13,168 nucleotides of DNA from an uncultured Clostridia bacterium (GTDB taxonomy: Bacteria; Bacillota; Clostridia; Christensenellales; UBA1242). The stretch is taken from positions 1 to 13,168 of the forward strand of contig CAKVEY010000028.1 in the NCBI GenBank assembly GCA_934746185.1. The letters run 5' to 3'. Positions 6,013 to 11,813 of this stretch are shown in pieces. The position numbers were made by a program, and so were the translations under genes. Below the pieces are notes generated by a model. The model ran no database searches. It worked only from the letters and a program-made list of their open reading frames with translations, and was not told the DNA's origin. The stretch's first letter is position 1, and the number at the start of each line of letters is the position of its first letter.

Positions 6013-7257
6013 TTATAATAATTTAGACTGTTCTTTTTCGTATTGTTCCGTTGTTTTAATATAATATTTTTTTGTTGTTGATATATTTGCGTGTCCCATC
6101 CATTTAATTATTAAGCTATCACTTATTTTCTTTTCAATACATCTAGTTGCAAATGTTGTTCTTAAATCTTTTAATCGAACTCTAAACCCACATAATTTTT
6201 CTAATTCATTCAAATTATTTTTAAGTTGTCTATCAGTTACTTGAAATACTTTTTCGCTATCGACGTTTAAATTTATTTGTTCTTCCAATATTTCTTTCAC
6301 GCCATTAAAAAATGGTAATATTCTATAACCATTTTTGGATTTAGTTTCTTTAATTTCTATTGTTTCATTTTGAAAATTTATATTATCTTTATTTAAATTT
6401 AAAGCACCGTGTTTTCTAACACCGGTTAAATATATAAATTTAAATAAATTTCTATATGGCAATTTTTCTATTGCATTTAAAAATATTATTCTTTCGTCTT
6501 CATTTAGACATCTACCCTGACCTCTAATATACTTTATCTTTTCTATTCTTTCGTGAATTGGTTTGTCTAAAAAATCTTTATTGTAAGCAGTTTTTAAACT
6601 ATTATAGAAAATAGAATAAGTAGTTTCTTTGGTTCTGCTGTTTTTCATCTTATTTAGTGCCATATCAACATCTATTGCTTTGATTAGATTTAGTTGTTTG
6701 TCTTCAAATATAGGTTTTAGATGTTGTTCTATGTTACTTCGCAGTTCTCTTAATGAGTTTTTTTTAATATTTTTTTTATATTCTTCTAACCATATATCTA
6801 GCCATTTGTAAAATTGCATTGATTTATAAGATTGAGTTTCAATGTTTTTATTTTCATAATTAATTAATACATTCTGTAAAGAATTGTTATTTGTGGTTTT
6901 ATTTTGTAATTTGATTGATTTTAAAGTTTTTGTATAAAAGGTATTCGCTTTTTTTATACATTCTGCTTTACTTATACTATAAAATGATTTTCTTATACCA
7001 TTTATTTGTAATCTAACTTCATATAAATTTTTTGTGGAATTAAACCTGATTCCACCTTTTTTTAATTGTATTGGCATTTCTTCAATATTCTCCTTTTGTT
7101 TTTGAATATTAAAGTTTTGCTCTTTTATTTCATTAAAATTTAACAATGTTAAAGCGTTTCGCCTATCATTTACTTTGTCATCTTCATAATCACAAGCGCC
7201 TAAAAATTTAAAAAGTTTTTTCGCATTCTCCCGGCAAGCTTGCGTGAACAATTCCAT
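6013..7257 (-). CDS. int: Tyrosine-recombinase integrase
   Basis: Site-specific recombinase that would insert and excise the element at tRNA-Asn. Residues 66-110 (GGIRFNSTKNLYEVRLQINGIRK...) look like an AP2-type arm-binding domain; about 145-235 is the SAM-like core-binding domain; about 245-414 is catalytic. Catalytic residues by alignment: R281 (TGVR), K306 or K308, R366 (KDLRTTFATR), H389 (WMGHANISTT), Y398. The usual first His of the HxxR box is K363. Length to Y398 is normal for the family, but residues 1-60 precede the AP2-like domain and are unusual. Met61 has AAAGGAGAA 12 nt upstream and may be a genuine start (354 residues). The ATG at 7257 has no ribosome binding site, and the reading frame may really begin at 7321 through a frameshift (see 7292-7321). 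Stop faces the tRNA. Confidence 0.93.
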   Translation of the reverse strand: MELFTQACRENAKKLFKFLGACDYEDDKVNDRRNALTLLNFNEIKEQNFNIQKQKENIEEMPIQLKKGGIRFNSTKNLYEVRLQINGIRKSFYSISKAECIKKANTFYTKTLKSIKLQNKTTNNNSLQNVLINYENKNIETQSYKSMQFYKWLDIWLEEYKKNIKKNSLRELRSNIEQHLKPIFEDKQLNLIKAIDVDMALNKMKNSRTKETTYSIFYNSLKTAYNKDFLDKPIHERIEKIKYIRGQGRCLNEDERIIFLNAIEKLPYRNLFKFIYLTGVRKHGALNLNKDNINFQNETIEIKETKSKNGYRILPFFNGVKEILEEQINLNVDSEKVFQVTDRQLKNNLNELEKLCGFRVRLKDLRTTFATRCIEKKISDSLIIKWMGHANISTTKKYYIKTTEQYEKEQSKLL

Positions 7258-7291
7258 TTGTTTGGAATTTGTTAAATATACTTCTGCTATG

Positions 7292-7321
7292 TTAAATAAA
7301 ATTTTTTTCTTCTGTATTCAT
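7292..7321 (-). other. Short ORF with strong ribosome binding site, possible true start of int
   Basis: An ATG at 7319-7321 with AAGGAGAAATT upstream opens a reading frame of only nine codons (MNTEEKNFI, then TAA) through a run of seven A's. Losing one A would join it in frame to the integrase ORF, reading MNTEEK-ILFNIAEVYLTNSKQ-MELFTQ. It may be a frameshifted start, a slippage site, or a tiny upstream ORF. Confidence 0.5.
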
Positions 7322-7351
7322 AATTTCTCCTTAATATTTGTTTTAATTTGG

Positions 7352-7843
7352 TTAATTCATTTGGGCCGAACAAACAACTTCACTTTTATATCTTACAACT
7401 ATAATTGAATTTTTAAATCGATTATAATCATCACTACCAACAACCATTGATAATACAGTAGATGTTGTGTTATTTTTTTCTACATAAACTGAACTACTAT
7501 CATTATTAAATTTGGGAGTTTTACTAAAAGTATAATCAACACCATTAAGTTTAAAACCTAATGAGATGTTTGAAGATTGAACATAAAAAGACGACTGATA
7601 ACTGTAAATTTTTAAATAAATTTTATATTCATAAGTTTTTCTAAAAACTCCATTTTCTGTTAATGTTACTTTTGAAATAGTAAAGTTTAAAGAATCGGGC
7701 CCAGTTGTAATTTCTTGCCAATCATCATTATTATCAGGTTGATTGTTTGAACCTGTATTAGAATTAAATAAGCAACCACCTAAACACAGTGACATTATTA
7801 GAACAGAACTAATAAGGCATAAAATTTTTAGTATTTTTTTCAT
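7352..7843 (-). CDS. Lipoprotein in the lysogeny module, candidate exclusion factor
   Basis: A 163-residue secreted lipoprotein. A basic N-terminus and hydrophobic core end in lipobox LGGC, with the lipidated cysteine at residue 24. An Asn/Asp-rich linker follows (25-42), then a beta-rich domain of about 120 residues (FTISKVTLTENGVF ... VVRYKSEVVCSAQ) that may be immunoglobulin-like. It would sit on the outer face of the cell membrane. AAAGGAGAAAATTAAA precedes the start and lies within the end of the repressor gene; one base separates the repressor stop from this ATG, so the two are co-expressed. A lipoprotein between repressor and integrase matches the place of superinfection-exclusion lipoproteins such as Ltp of Streptococcus phage TP-J34. 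Exclusion function is inference. Confidence 0.85.
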   Translation of the reverse strand: MKKILKILCLISSVLIMSLCLGGCLFNSNTGSNNQPDNNDDWQEITTGPDSLNFTISKVTLTENGVFRKTYEYKIYLKIYSYQSSFYVQSSNISLGFKLNGVDYTFSKTPKFNNDSSSVYVEKNNTTSTVLSMVVGSDDYNRFKNSIIVVRYKSEVVCSAQMN

Positions 7844-7844
7844 T

Positions 7845-8225
7845 TTAATTTTCTCCTTTATTTAATTTTTCTTTTTTGTTTTGCTCATCTTCTAGCATTC
7901 TTTCAATATATCCACATAATTTAAGTGCTTGACTTTCTGTTAATTGATTGATTAATTCTATGCACTCTTTATGTGATTGAGATTGAAAACCTATAACGGA
8001 CTCGATTTGTTCGGGTTCTTTTTTTTCTTCTACCGTGTTATTAAAATCTATTATTTCATCTACTGAGCAATTAAAAATTGTTGCAAGTTTTTTTAATGTA
8101 GTTATATCTGGCTCTCGTGTACCTTTTTCCCATGTGGACACTGCGTGCTGGCCAAATTCCAACAATTTCGCTAGTTCAGTTTGGTTTAAGCCTTTTTTTA
8201 ATCTAAATTCTCTAATTTTAAGCAT
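7845..8225 (-). CDS. XRE-family repressor of the element (CI/ImmR-like)
   Basis: A 126-residue regulator. Residues 3-60 are a Cro/C1 helix-turn-helix (FRLKKGLNQTELAKLL, then HAVSTWEKGTREPDITTLKKLA, then NCSVDEIIDF). A charged linker leads to a C-terminal helix pair (ECIELINQLTESQALKLCGYIERML) that probably mediates dimer formation. There is no LexA-like Ser-Lys autoprotease motif and no ImmA-type metalloprotease next to it, so induction must work otherwise. The start follows AAAGGGGG. It is divergent from the Cro-like gene at 8354, and an operator-like repeat (8248-8268) overlaps its own promoter. It probably holds the element quiescent and is cotranscribed with the lipoprotein and perhaps int. 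Confidence 0.9.
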   Translation of the reverse strand: MLKIREFRLKKGLNQTELAKLLEFGQHAVSTWEKGTREPDITTLKKLATIFNCSVDEIIDFNNTVEEKKEPEQIESVIGFQSQSHKECIELINQLTESQALKLCGYIERMLEDEQNKKEKLNKGEN

Positions 8226-8245
8226 TTTTTACCCCCTTTAATAAA

Positions 8246-8251
8246 ATAATA
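8246..8251 (-). promoter_or_regulatory. Probable -10 box of the repressor promoter
   Basis: On the minus strand TGTGG precedes TATTAT (plus-strand ATAATA, 8246-8251), giving a good -10 close to the AAAGGGGG site. The matching -35 region is only A/T-rich, so this promoter looks weak or activator-assisted. The operator-like repeat overlaps it. Confidence 0.5.
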
Positions 8252-8268
8252 CCACATTTCGTAGTATT
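8248..8268. promoter_or_regulatory. Operator-like inverted repeat in the repressor/Cro intergenic region
   Basis: AATACCAC and GTAGTATT form 8-bp arms with one mismatch around a 5-bp centre. The repeat overlaps the leftward -10. A matching half-site TACTAC occurs at 8334-8339, between the rightward promoter and the 8354 start. Binding by one or both XRE proteins is inference. Confidence 0.55.
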
Positions 8269-8293
8269 TTTTTAAAAAATAATAAAAAAATAG

Positions 8294-8322
8294 TTGACAT
8301 TATGGTCTAAAAAGAATATATT
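8294..8322 (+). promoter_or_regulatory. Main rightward promoter of the element
   Basis: TTGACA (8294-8299), a 17-bp spacer and TATATT (8317-8322) form a strong sigma-A promoter. It drives the Cro-like gene and, since no clear terminator follows, probably much of the rightward gene cluster. Confidence 0.8.
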
Positions 8323-8353
8323 AATTATATATTTACTACAAAAAGGACTATAA

Positions 8354-8590
8354 ATGAAAAGTTTACAAAAAACTAGAAAGCGATTAGAACTGACCCAACA
8401 AGAAATTGCAAAAAAATTATTTTTAAGTCAAAGGACGATTTCCTCCTGGGAAAAAGGTACACGAACGCCACCAGTTGAGCAACTACCAAAACTTGCACAA
8501 GTTCTAAATTGTTCGATTGAAGAATTAGTGTACGCAATTATTGAAACTAAAAATCAAAAAGAAAAGAACCCAGATGTTAAAACGATATAA
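8354..8590 (+). CDS. Cro-like XRE regulator, first gene of the rightward operon
   Basis: A 78-residue protein that is essentially one helix-turn-helix domain (TRKRLELTQQEIAKKLFLSQRTISSWEKGTRTPPVEQLPKLAQVLNCSIEELV) with a short basic tail. It resembles the divergent repressor in the second half of the domain (SWEKGTR.P....LPKLA..LNCS..E), so the two are probably paralogs that recognise overlapping sites. AAGGA lies six bases before the ATG, and a strong promoter is just upstream. Position and size match a lytic-side Cro or activator in phage and ICE switch modules. A role as excisionase is possible but not shown by the sequence. Confidence 0.87.
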   Translation: MKSLQKTRKRLELTQQEIAKKLFLSQRTISSWEKGTRTPPVEQLPKLAQVLNCSIEELVYAIIETKNQKEKNPDVKTI

Positions 8591-8591
8591 C

Positions 8592-8603
8592 CTGCTACGG
8601 CAG
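8592..8603 (+). promoter_or_regulatory. UACG-tetraloop hairpin right after the Cro-like gene
   Basis: CTGC-TACG-GCAG starts two bases after the stop codon. C(UACG)G is a UNCG-type, very stable RNA tetraloop. The 4-bp stem is followed only by TTTATATATATAAA, so it is more likely an mRNA stabiliser, processing mark or weak attenuator than a full terminator. Confidence 0.4.
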
Positions 8604-8639
8604 TTTATATATATAAATTTTATTTAAAGGAGCAAAAAA

Positions 8640-8939
8640 ATGGAAGAAATAGAAAAAACACCAGCCGAACGAAACAAAGAACTTTATGCTTTGCTTGGAC
8701 TGGACGAAGCTGGTAAACCAATTAAAGGTGATTTTAGCAAAAAAACTAAGCAAGGTTACTCTATTCAGGAGATTATTAAGGTTCAAAAAACTGATTATGT
8801 GATTGCATATAGAGAAGAAATAAAAGATTACATTGTTGGGTCTGGTTATGACAAAACAACTGGTTATTGGGAACAAGGCTATTATAGTTTTCCAAGTGTT
8901 GATTCTGCAACCAATTTCGTTAAACACATTTTAAATTAA
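8640..8939 (+). CDS. Small hypothetical protein of the element
   Basis: A 99-residue soluble protein that I do not recognise. It begins with a helical stretch (PAERNKELYALLGLDEAG), followed by a compact domain with many aromatics: residues from about 55 read DYVIAYREEIKDYIVGSGYD, then GYWEQGYYSFPSVDSATNFV. That part looks like a small alpha/beta fold with strands ending in a helix. TTAAAGGAGC precedes the ATG, and the same 19-nt leader recurs before the next gene. It sits early in the rightward operon, where phages and ICEs often carry regulatory or anti-host proteins; no such role can be claimed from sequence. Confidence 0.8.
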   Translation: MEEIEKTPAERNKELYALLGLDEAGKPIKGDFSKKTKQGYSIQEIIKVQKTDYVIAYREEIKDYIVGSGYDKTTGYWEQGYYSFPSVDSATNFVKHILN

Positions 8940-8951
8940 AGGAGCAAAAAA

Positions 8952-9224
8952 ATGTTTGAATTGTTTGAAGATTTTACCTATGGTATAGAGATTAGATTTG
9001 TTAATTTAAAAACAAATAAAAAAACTATTAAATATATTACAGAAGTCAACTATTGTCAAAAAACTTTTGTTATGAAAACCGAAGAAGAAATTGATAAAGA
9101 AGGTTTAGAAATTTTAGCAATGAAGAAAAATCAAGCGATTGAATTAATGAACTGTCTTTTCTGTAATGGTTATTTGGTTAGTATGTTCCCATATTTCAAA
9201 AAGGAGCAGCCAAATGAAGAATAA
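8952..9224 (+). CDS. Small hypothetical protein of the element
   Basis: A 90-residue soluble, mixed-charge protein without a recognised family. The N-terminal half is strand-rich (YGIEIRFVNLKTNKKTIKYI), and the second half is a helix (EGLEILAMKKNQAIELMN) ending in CLFCNG. One CxxC pair (CLFC) is present, but no second pair for a zinc site. The ATG follows the repeated leader TTAAAGGAGCAAAAAAATG, 12 bp after the previous stop. Its 3' end overlaps the next gene by 11 nt, and the neighbour's ribosome binding site is inside it. Confidence 0.78.
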   Translation: MFELFEDFTYGIEIRFVNLKTNKKTIKYITEVNYCQKTFVMKTEEEIDKEGLEILAMKKNQAIELMNCLFCNGYLVSMFPYFKKEQPNEE

Positions 9225-9441
9225 AGAGTTAATTAAAACAGTTTATTCCCCAGTATGTCGTTTATGTGGTTGGGAAATTAACAAGTTAGAAAATAAAAAG
9301 TTAGGATATAAAAAATACTTTGCATATTTTTTAGATTCACCAAAAGATAAACCGATAACCTTAAACCTAAACAATTTAAAAAAATTAAAATCATTGATTA
9401 TAGGTATTAACCTAAAAAAAGGAGGAAGTTATGTTAGTTAG
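9214..9441 (+). CDS. Small basic protein with one CxxC pair
   Basis: A 75-residue, Lys-rich protein. The start is the ATG at 9214, which has AAAAAGGAGCAGCC upstream; an earlier in-frame start at 9166 lies deep inside the preceding gene and is rejected. CRLCGW near residues 15-20 is a zinc-knuckle-like half site without a visible partner, so metal binding would need a dimer. The rest is basic (KKLGYKKY, NLKKLKSLIIGINLKK), compatible with nucleic-acid binding. It overlaps the previous gene by 11 nt and the next by 11 nt. Function is unknown. Confidence 0.72.
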   Translation: MKNKELIKTVYSPVCRLCGWEINKLENKKLGYKKYFAYFLDSPKDKPITLNLNNLKKLKSLIIGINLKKGGSYVS

Positions 9442-9559
9442 AGCATTAGAAATTAAAGATAAAAAATTATTTAATTATGTTATGTTTTGCGTAAAAAATC
9501 AATTACCAGCAAGCAACGCAAATAGTTTAAAACTATTCCACGAAAATGAGGTGAAGTAA
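9431..9559 (+). CDS. 42-residue small protein
   Basis: A short ORF (MLVRALEIKDKKLF ... LKLFHENEVK) with one of the best ribosome binding sites in the window, AAAAAAGGAGGAAGTT. It begins inside the 3' end of the previous gene, and its TAA shares one base with the ATG of the next gene (TAATG). This overlap at both ends argues for translational coupling and for a real gene. No membrane segment and no known motif are visible. The interior NYVMFCVKNQLP is moderately hydrophobic. Confidence 0.68.
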   Translation: MLVRALEIKDKKLFNYVMFCVKNQLPASNANSLKLFHENEVK

Positions 9560-9927
9560 TGAGCGCTAATGAAGGTGGTGTTTTAAATTTATTGTTAAGT
9601 TTAGCATTAGTAGGCTTTTTTATAATGTGTTTTGTAGCGTATTATGAATTAAAAATCGATTTATCTTATAAAAAACTTAAAAAGAATAATTGCATTTCAC
9701 CAAATATAGATTATGAATTTTATAGAAACTTTTATAAAGTTCTATTAAAGAGATTGGATTGTTTTGATTTTAAAATTACATATTTTAAAGACGAAATAAT
9801 AGTTATAAAAATCAAAAAAGATTACTTTACGCTAACAGAAGATTGTTCTTTAATTCATTTATTTAATGAAGACAATTTAATTATTGACAAAATGAAAAAG
9901 GCAAAGAAAAAAGTGCCTAAGTATTAA
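9559..9927 (+). CDS. Small membrane-anchored protein
   Basis: A 122-residue protein with one N-terminal membrane span (residues 8-28, VLNLLLSLALVGFFIMCFVAY). A lysine-rich stretch follows (KIDLSYKKLKKN), which puts the C-terminal domain inside the cell. That domain (about 50-122) has alternating strands and helices and ends in a very basic tail (KMKKAKKKVPKY). GAGGTGA precedes the start and overlaps the end of the upstream gene. No family is recognised. It closes the first block of small genes; the following 239 bp contain the structured leader region. Confidence 0.78.
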   Translation: MSANEGGVLNLLLSLALVGFFIMCFVAYYELKIDLSYKKLKKNNCISPNIDYEFYRNFYKVLLKRLDCFDFKITYFKDEIIVIKIKKDYFTLTEDCSLIHLFNEDNLIIDKMKKAKKKVPKY

Positions 9928-9940
9928 AAAATAAATAACC

Positions 9941-9988
9941 TTTGGAGCAATATTATGAGTGGTTGCCTTAATCGGCTTATGCTCCAAA
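9941..9988 (+). promoter_or_regulatory. Hairpin with sequestered Shine-Dalgarno (possible leader element)
   Basis: TTTGGAGCA (9941-9949) pairs perfectly with TGCTCCAAA (9980-9988), and an inner GCC/GGC stem is possible. GGAG in the left arm is spaced seven bases before an ATG (9955) that opens a 17-codon ORF ending at 10008, so the hairpin would hide that ribosome binding site. No T-tract follows, so it is not an ordinary terminator. Confidence 0.5.
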
Positions 9989-10120
9989 CAAAATTAAATT
10001 TATTTTAAAACAAACATTTTATCAAATTTTTTAAACATAATTATCCAATTTTTATTTTACAAAAATGGTTAATAACTCCATTCAAAAGTTATATAAAAAG
10101 GCTGAAAGGTCAACCACTCA
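9955..10120 (+). repeat. Long-range 10-bp complementarity within the noncoding gap
   Basis: TGAGTGGTTG (9956-9965), in the hairpin loop, is a perfect inverted match to CAACCACTCA (10111-10120), 145 bp downstream and shortly before the zinc-protein gene. The pairing could form a pseudoknot or an alternative fold, or mark a DNA-level site such as an origin. The rest of the 9928-10166 gap is AT-rich with no supported gene. Confidence 0.5.
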
Positions 10121-10166
10121 CCAATTGAATCAAACATAAAAAATTGCGTACGGAGGTATAAAGTAA

Positions 10167-10352
10167 ATGGGGAAAAAAGAGTTAAGCATATTAAGACAAG
10201 ATAAAACCGATATTTGCGACCATTGTGGAAAGAAAATCGAACCAAAAGTCGCTAGGTTTGTATTATCACCTAACATAATACCTAGAACCTACAAAATATG
10301 TTGGCAATGTGCAGTTGATATATTATCATCAAATTTCTGTGGGGGTAAATAA
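10167..10352 (+). CDS. Small C4 zinc-binding protein
   Basis: A 61-residue protein with two CxxC knuckles, CDHC (17-20) and CWQC (45-48), 24 residues apart, forming a likely single-zinc ribbon. A further C58 lies near the end. The region between (KKIEPKVARFVLSPNIIPRTYKI) reads as strands. Such small zinc ribbons often bind nucleic acid or act as adaptor proteins, but no specific family is recognised. The start has a strong GGAGGT nine bases upstream, and the gene opens the second block of the rightward operon after the structured gap. The next gene starts one base after its stop. Confidence 0.8.
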   Translation: MGKKELSILRQDKTDICDHCGKKIEPKVARFVLSPNIIPRTYKICWQCAVDILSSNFCGGK

Positions 10353-10353
10353 A

Positions 10354-10659
10354 ATGGATATTAAAAATTTAGAAAAAATCAATCAAATAAAAGAAAAATA
10401 TGGCGATATTGTTTTAAATACTGCCATTGTTTGTTTGGTCGAAAAAGGGACAAAAAAACTAGATGGAACACAACCTAAGATAGAGCTCCAATACATAGAT
10501 AAAGTGTTTGATGATTTAGAAAAAGAGAATCGCACCTTCCCATTCTCCCGGGATTTTGCTAAACAAGTTTTAAGTTGTCAATATATGCTCTATGAACTCG
10601 ATACTATGTCACTACTTACTTATTTTCAAATACCAAAACAAAAGGAGGAGCAAGAATGA
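10354..10659 (+). CDS. Small helical hypothetical protein
   Basis: A 101-residue soluble protein, predicted mostly helical. It has IKNLEKINQIKEKYGDIVL, then PKIELQYIDKVFDDLEKEN, FSRDFAKQVLSCQYMLYELDTMSLLTYFQ and a charged tail. I use the ATG at 10354, which has a G-rich ribosome binding site (GTGGGGGT) formed by the end of the zinc gene; an in-frame start at 10309 is inside that gene. It ends with ATGA overlap with the large membrane protein that follows, so the two are translated in a coupled way. No family is recognised. Confidence 0.75.
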   Translation: MDIKNLEKINQIKEKYGDIVLNTAIVCLVEKGTKKLDGTQPKIELQYIDKVFDDLEKENRTFPFSRDFAKQVLSCQYMLYELDTMSLLTYFQIPKQKEEQE

Positions 10660-11813
10660 ATAAGTTTTTATCCGGATTAATAAGCGTTCTTTATATTATT
10701 GTAATGATTATATGCCTAGCAAGTATGGGAATGTTTGTTTATTTAAAATGGCTTGCACCTGAAAAGAAAACTGAATTAGTCTCAAATATGGGACCATTAG
10801 AAAATGTTGATGGCAAGGTATGTGTGGCACAAGTTTCGTATTACGAAAATAAGGATAATTCGGGCGAAGAACTTTTTGAAGTTAAATTAACAGGTTATAG
10901 TGACACTAACGCAAAAGAAATCGTTTCTTTTGGTATTCAAATAATCGGAGATTTTAACAAATTAAATTACGATGATAGTTTTAGATATACAAGCAAGAAA
11001 TGGTGGATAACTGTTATTCCTACGGAAACTAAACAAATCTACACATTTTTAAGTGGTGGGCTTGGTCAAAAAAATGAAAAACAAGGTAAATTATGTTTCT
11101 ATTCCGAAACTGATAATTTGAGTTATAAAAATGTTGATACACCTTTTGATGACTTGGGAGCAATTCGTTTACAAATTGATGGGAAAATTTATCGTTTTAG
11201 TTTTGATTGTAATGTTTCAAAAAGCGAACAAGAACTATTTATTACGAGACTTTATCGCAGCAGTTTAAGTTTATTCGTTCAAAACATATATGAAAAAGTT
11301 AAGACTATCCCTATTGGGCACTTTTATCGCACTTTTGAATTTAAAAATATGTTTAAAGTTGAAGAATTTAAAAACAATCAATACGAAAATATAACTAACC
11401 AAGACGAAGTTTTTAACTATTGTTATATTGATGTAAATCACTATACCTCTGGCGCTAAAACTGCAACCGATAGTATTTTTAACCAAGTAAAATATAACAC
11501 CAACTGGACTATAAACGGCGCTAGTTTGTTAGACGGACATTTTAGCGACAAATCTATTTACTATCTATCACAAAATGATTGTAAATTCACTTATGACGAA
11601 ACAATTAATAAACATAAATTTGATATTAGTGAAAGATGTTATGACACATACAAAAAAGAAAAGTTAAATTATATATTAGTTTTAGATTTAGACTATTTAC
11701 AATCTATAAATGTTGTACTAGGTGATATAAAACAAAACAGTCTATTAAGTAAACTCGGCGTTACAAAATATTACACAAAATCTGGTGATGTATTAACGGA
11801 GGTGACTTTATGA
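10656..11813 (+). CDS. Large single-span protein with extracytoplasmic domain, unknown
   Basis: A 385-residue protein with one membrane helix at residues 7-30 (GLISVLYIIVMIICLASMGMF) and a domain of about 350 residues that should face outward, given the short N-terminal tail with one lysine. That domain is beta-rich and contains six cysteines (56, 147, 185, 256, 309, 328), an even number that could form disulfides. I see no catalytic motif, no sortase signal (LPxTG) and no VirB8-like pattern that I could defend. Codon use looks the same as its neighbours. AAAGGAGGAGC precedes the start; it overlaps both neighbours by ATGA. Partner of the next protein, by order and common layout. Secretion, adhesion or conjugation apparatus are all possible. 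Confidence 0.78.
   Translation: MNKFLSGLISVLYIIVMIICLASMGMFVYLKWLAPEKKTELVSNMGPLENVDGKVCVAQVSYYENKDNSGEELFEVKLTGYSDTNAKEIVSFGIQIIGDFNKLNYDDSFRYTSKKWWITVIPTETKQIYTFLSGGLGQKNEKQGKLCFYSETDNLSYKNVDTPFDDLGAIRLQIDGKIYRFSFDCNVSKSEQELFITRLYRSSLSLFVQNIYEKVKTIPIGHFYRTFEFKNMFKVEEFKNNQYENITNQDEVFNYCYIDVNHYTSGAKTATDSIFNQVKYNTNWTINGASLLDGHFSDKSIYYLSQNDCKFTYDETINKHKFDISERCYDTYKKEKLNYILVLDLDYLQSINVVLGDIKQNSLLSKLGVTKYYTKSGDVLTEVTL

Noticed and set aside
6007..6024. 18-bp perfect A/T palindrome at the int stop codon
   Set aside because: Consists only of A and T in an AT-rich region and has no T-tract; probably chance, at most a very weak terminator.
6629..6811. 60-residue plus-strand ORF within int
   Set aside because: Antisense to the core-binding domain of the integrase; hydrophobic shadow translation of an A/T-rich coding strand.
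8035..8241. 68-residue plus-strand ORF
   Set aside because: Antisense to the helix-turn-helix domain of the XRE repressor.
8595..8927. 110-residue minus-strand ORF
   Set aside because: Exact antisense of the 8640-8939 gene, which has a strong ribosome binding site and operon context; the shadow has a Phe-rich, unnatural composition.
10065..10139. 24-codon basic ORF in the structured gap
   Set aside because: The translation looks protein-like, but there is no ribosome binding site upstream and it overlaps the 10111-10120 pairing segment; not enough support.
11271..11486. 71-residue minus-strand ORF
   Set aside because: Antisense shadow within the 385-residue membrane protein gene.
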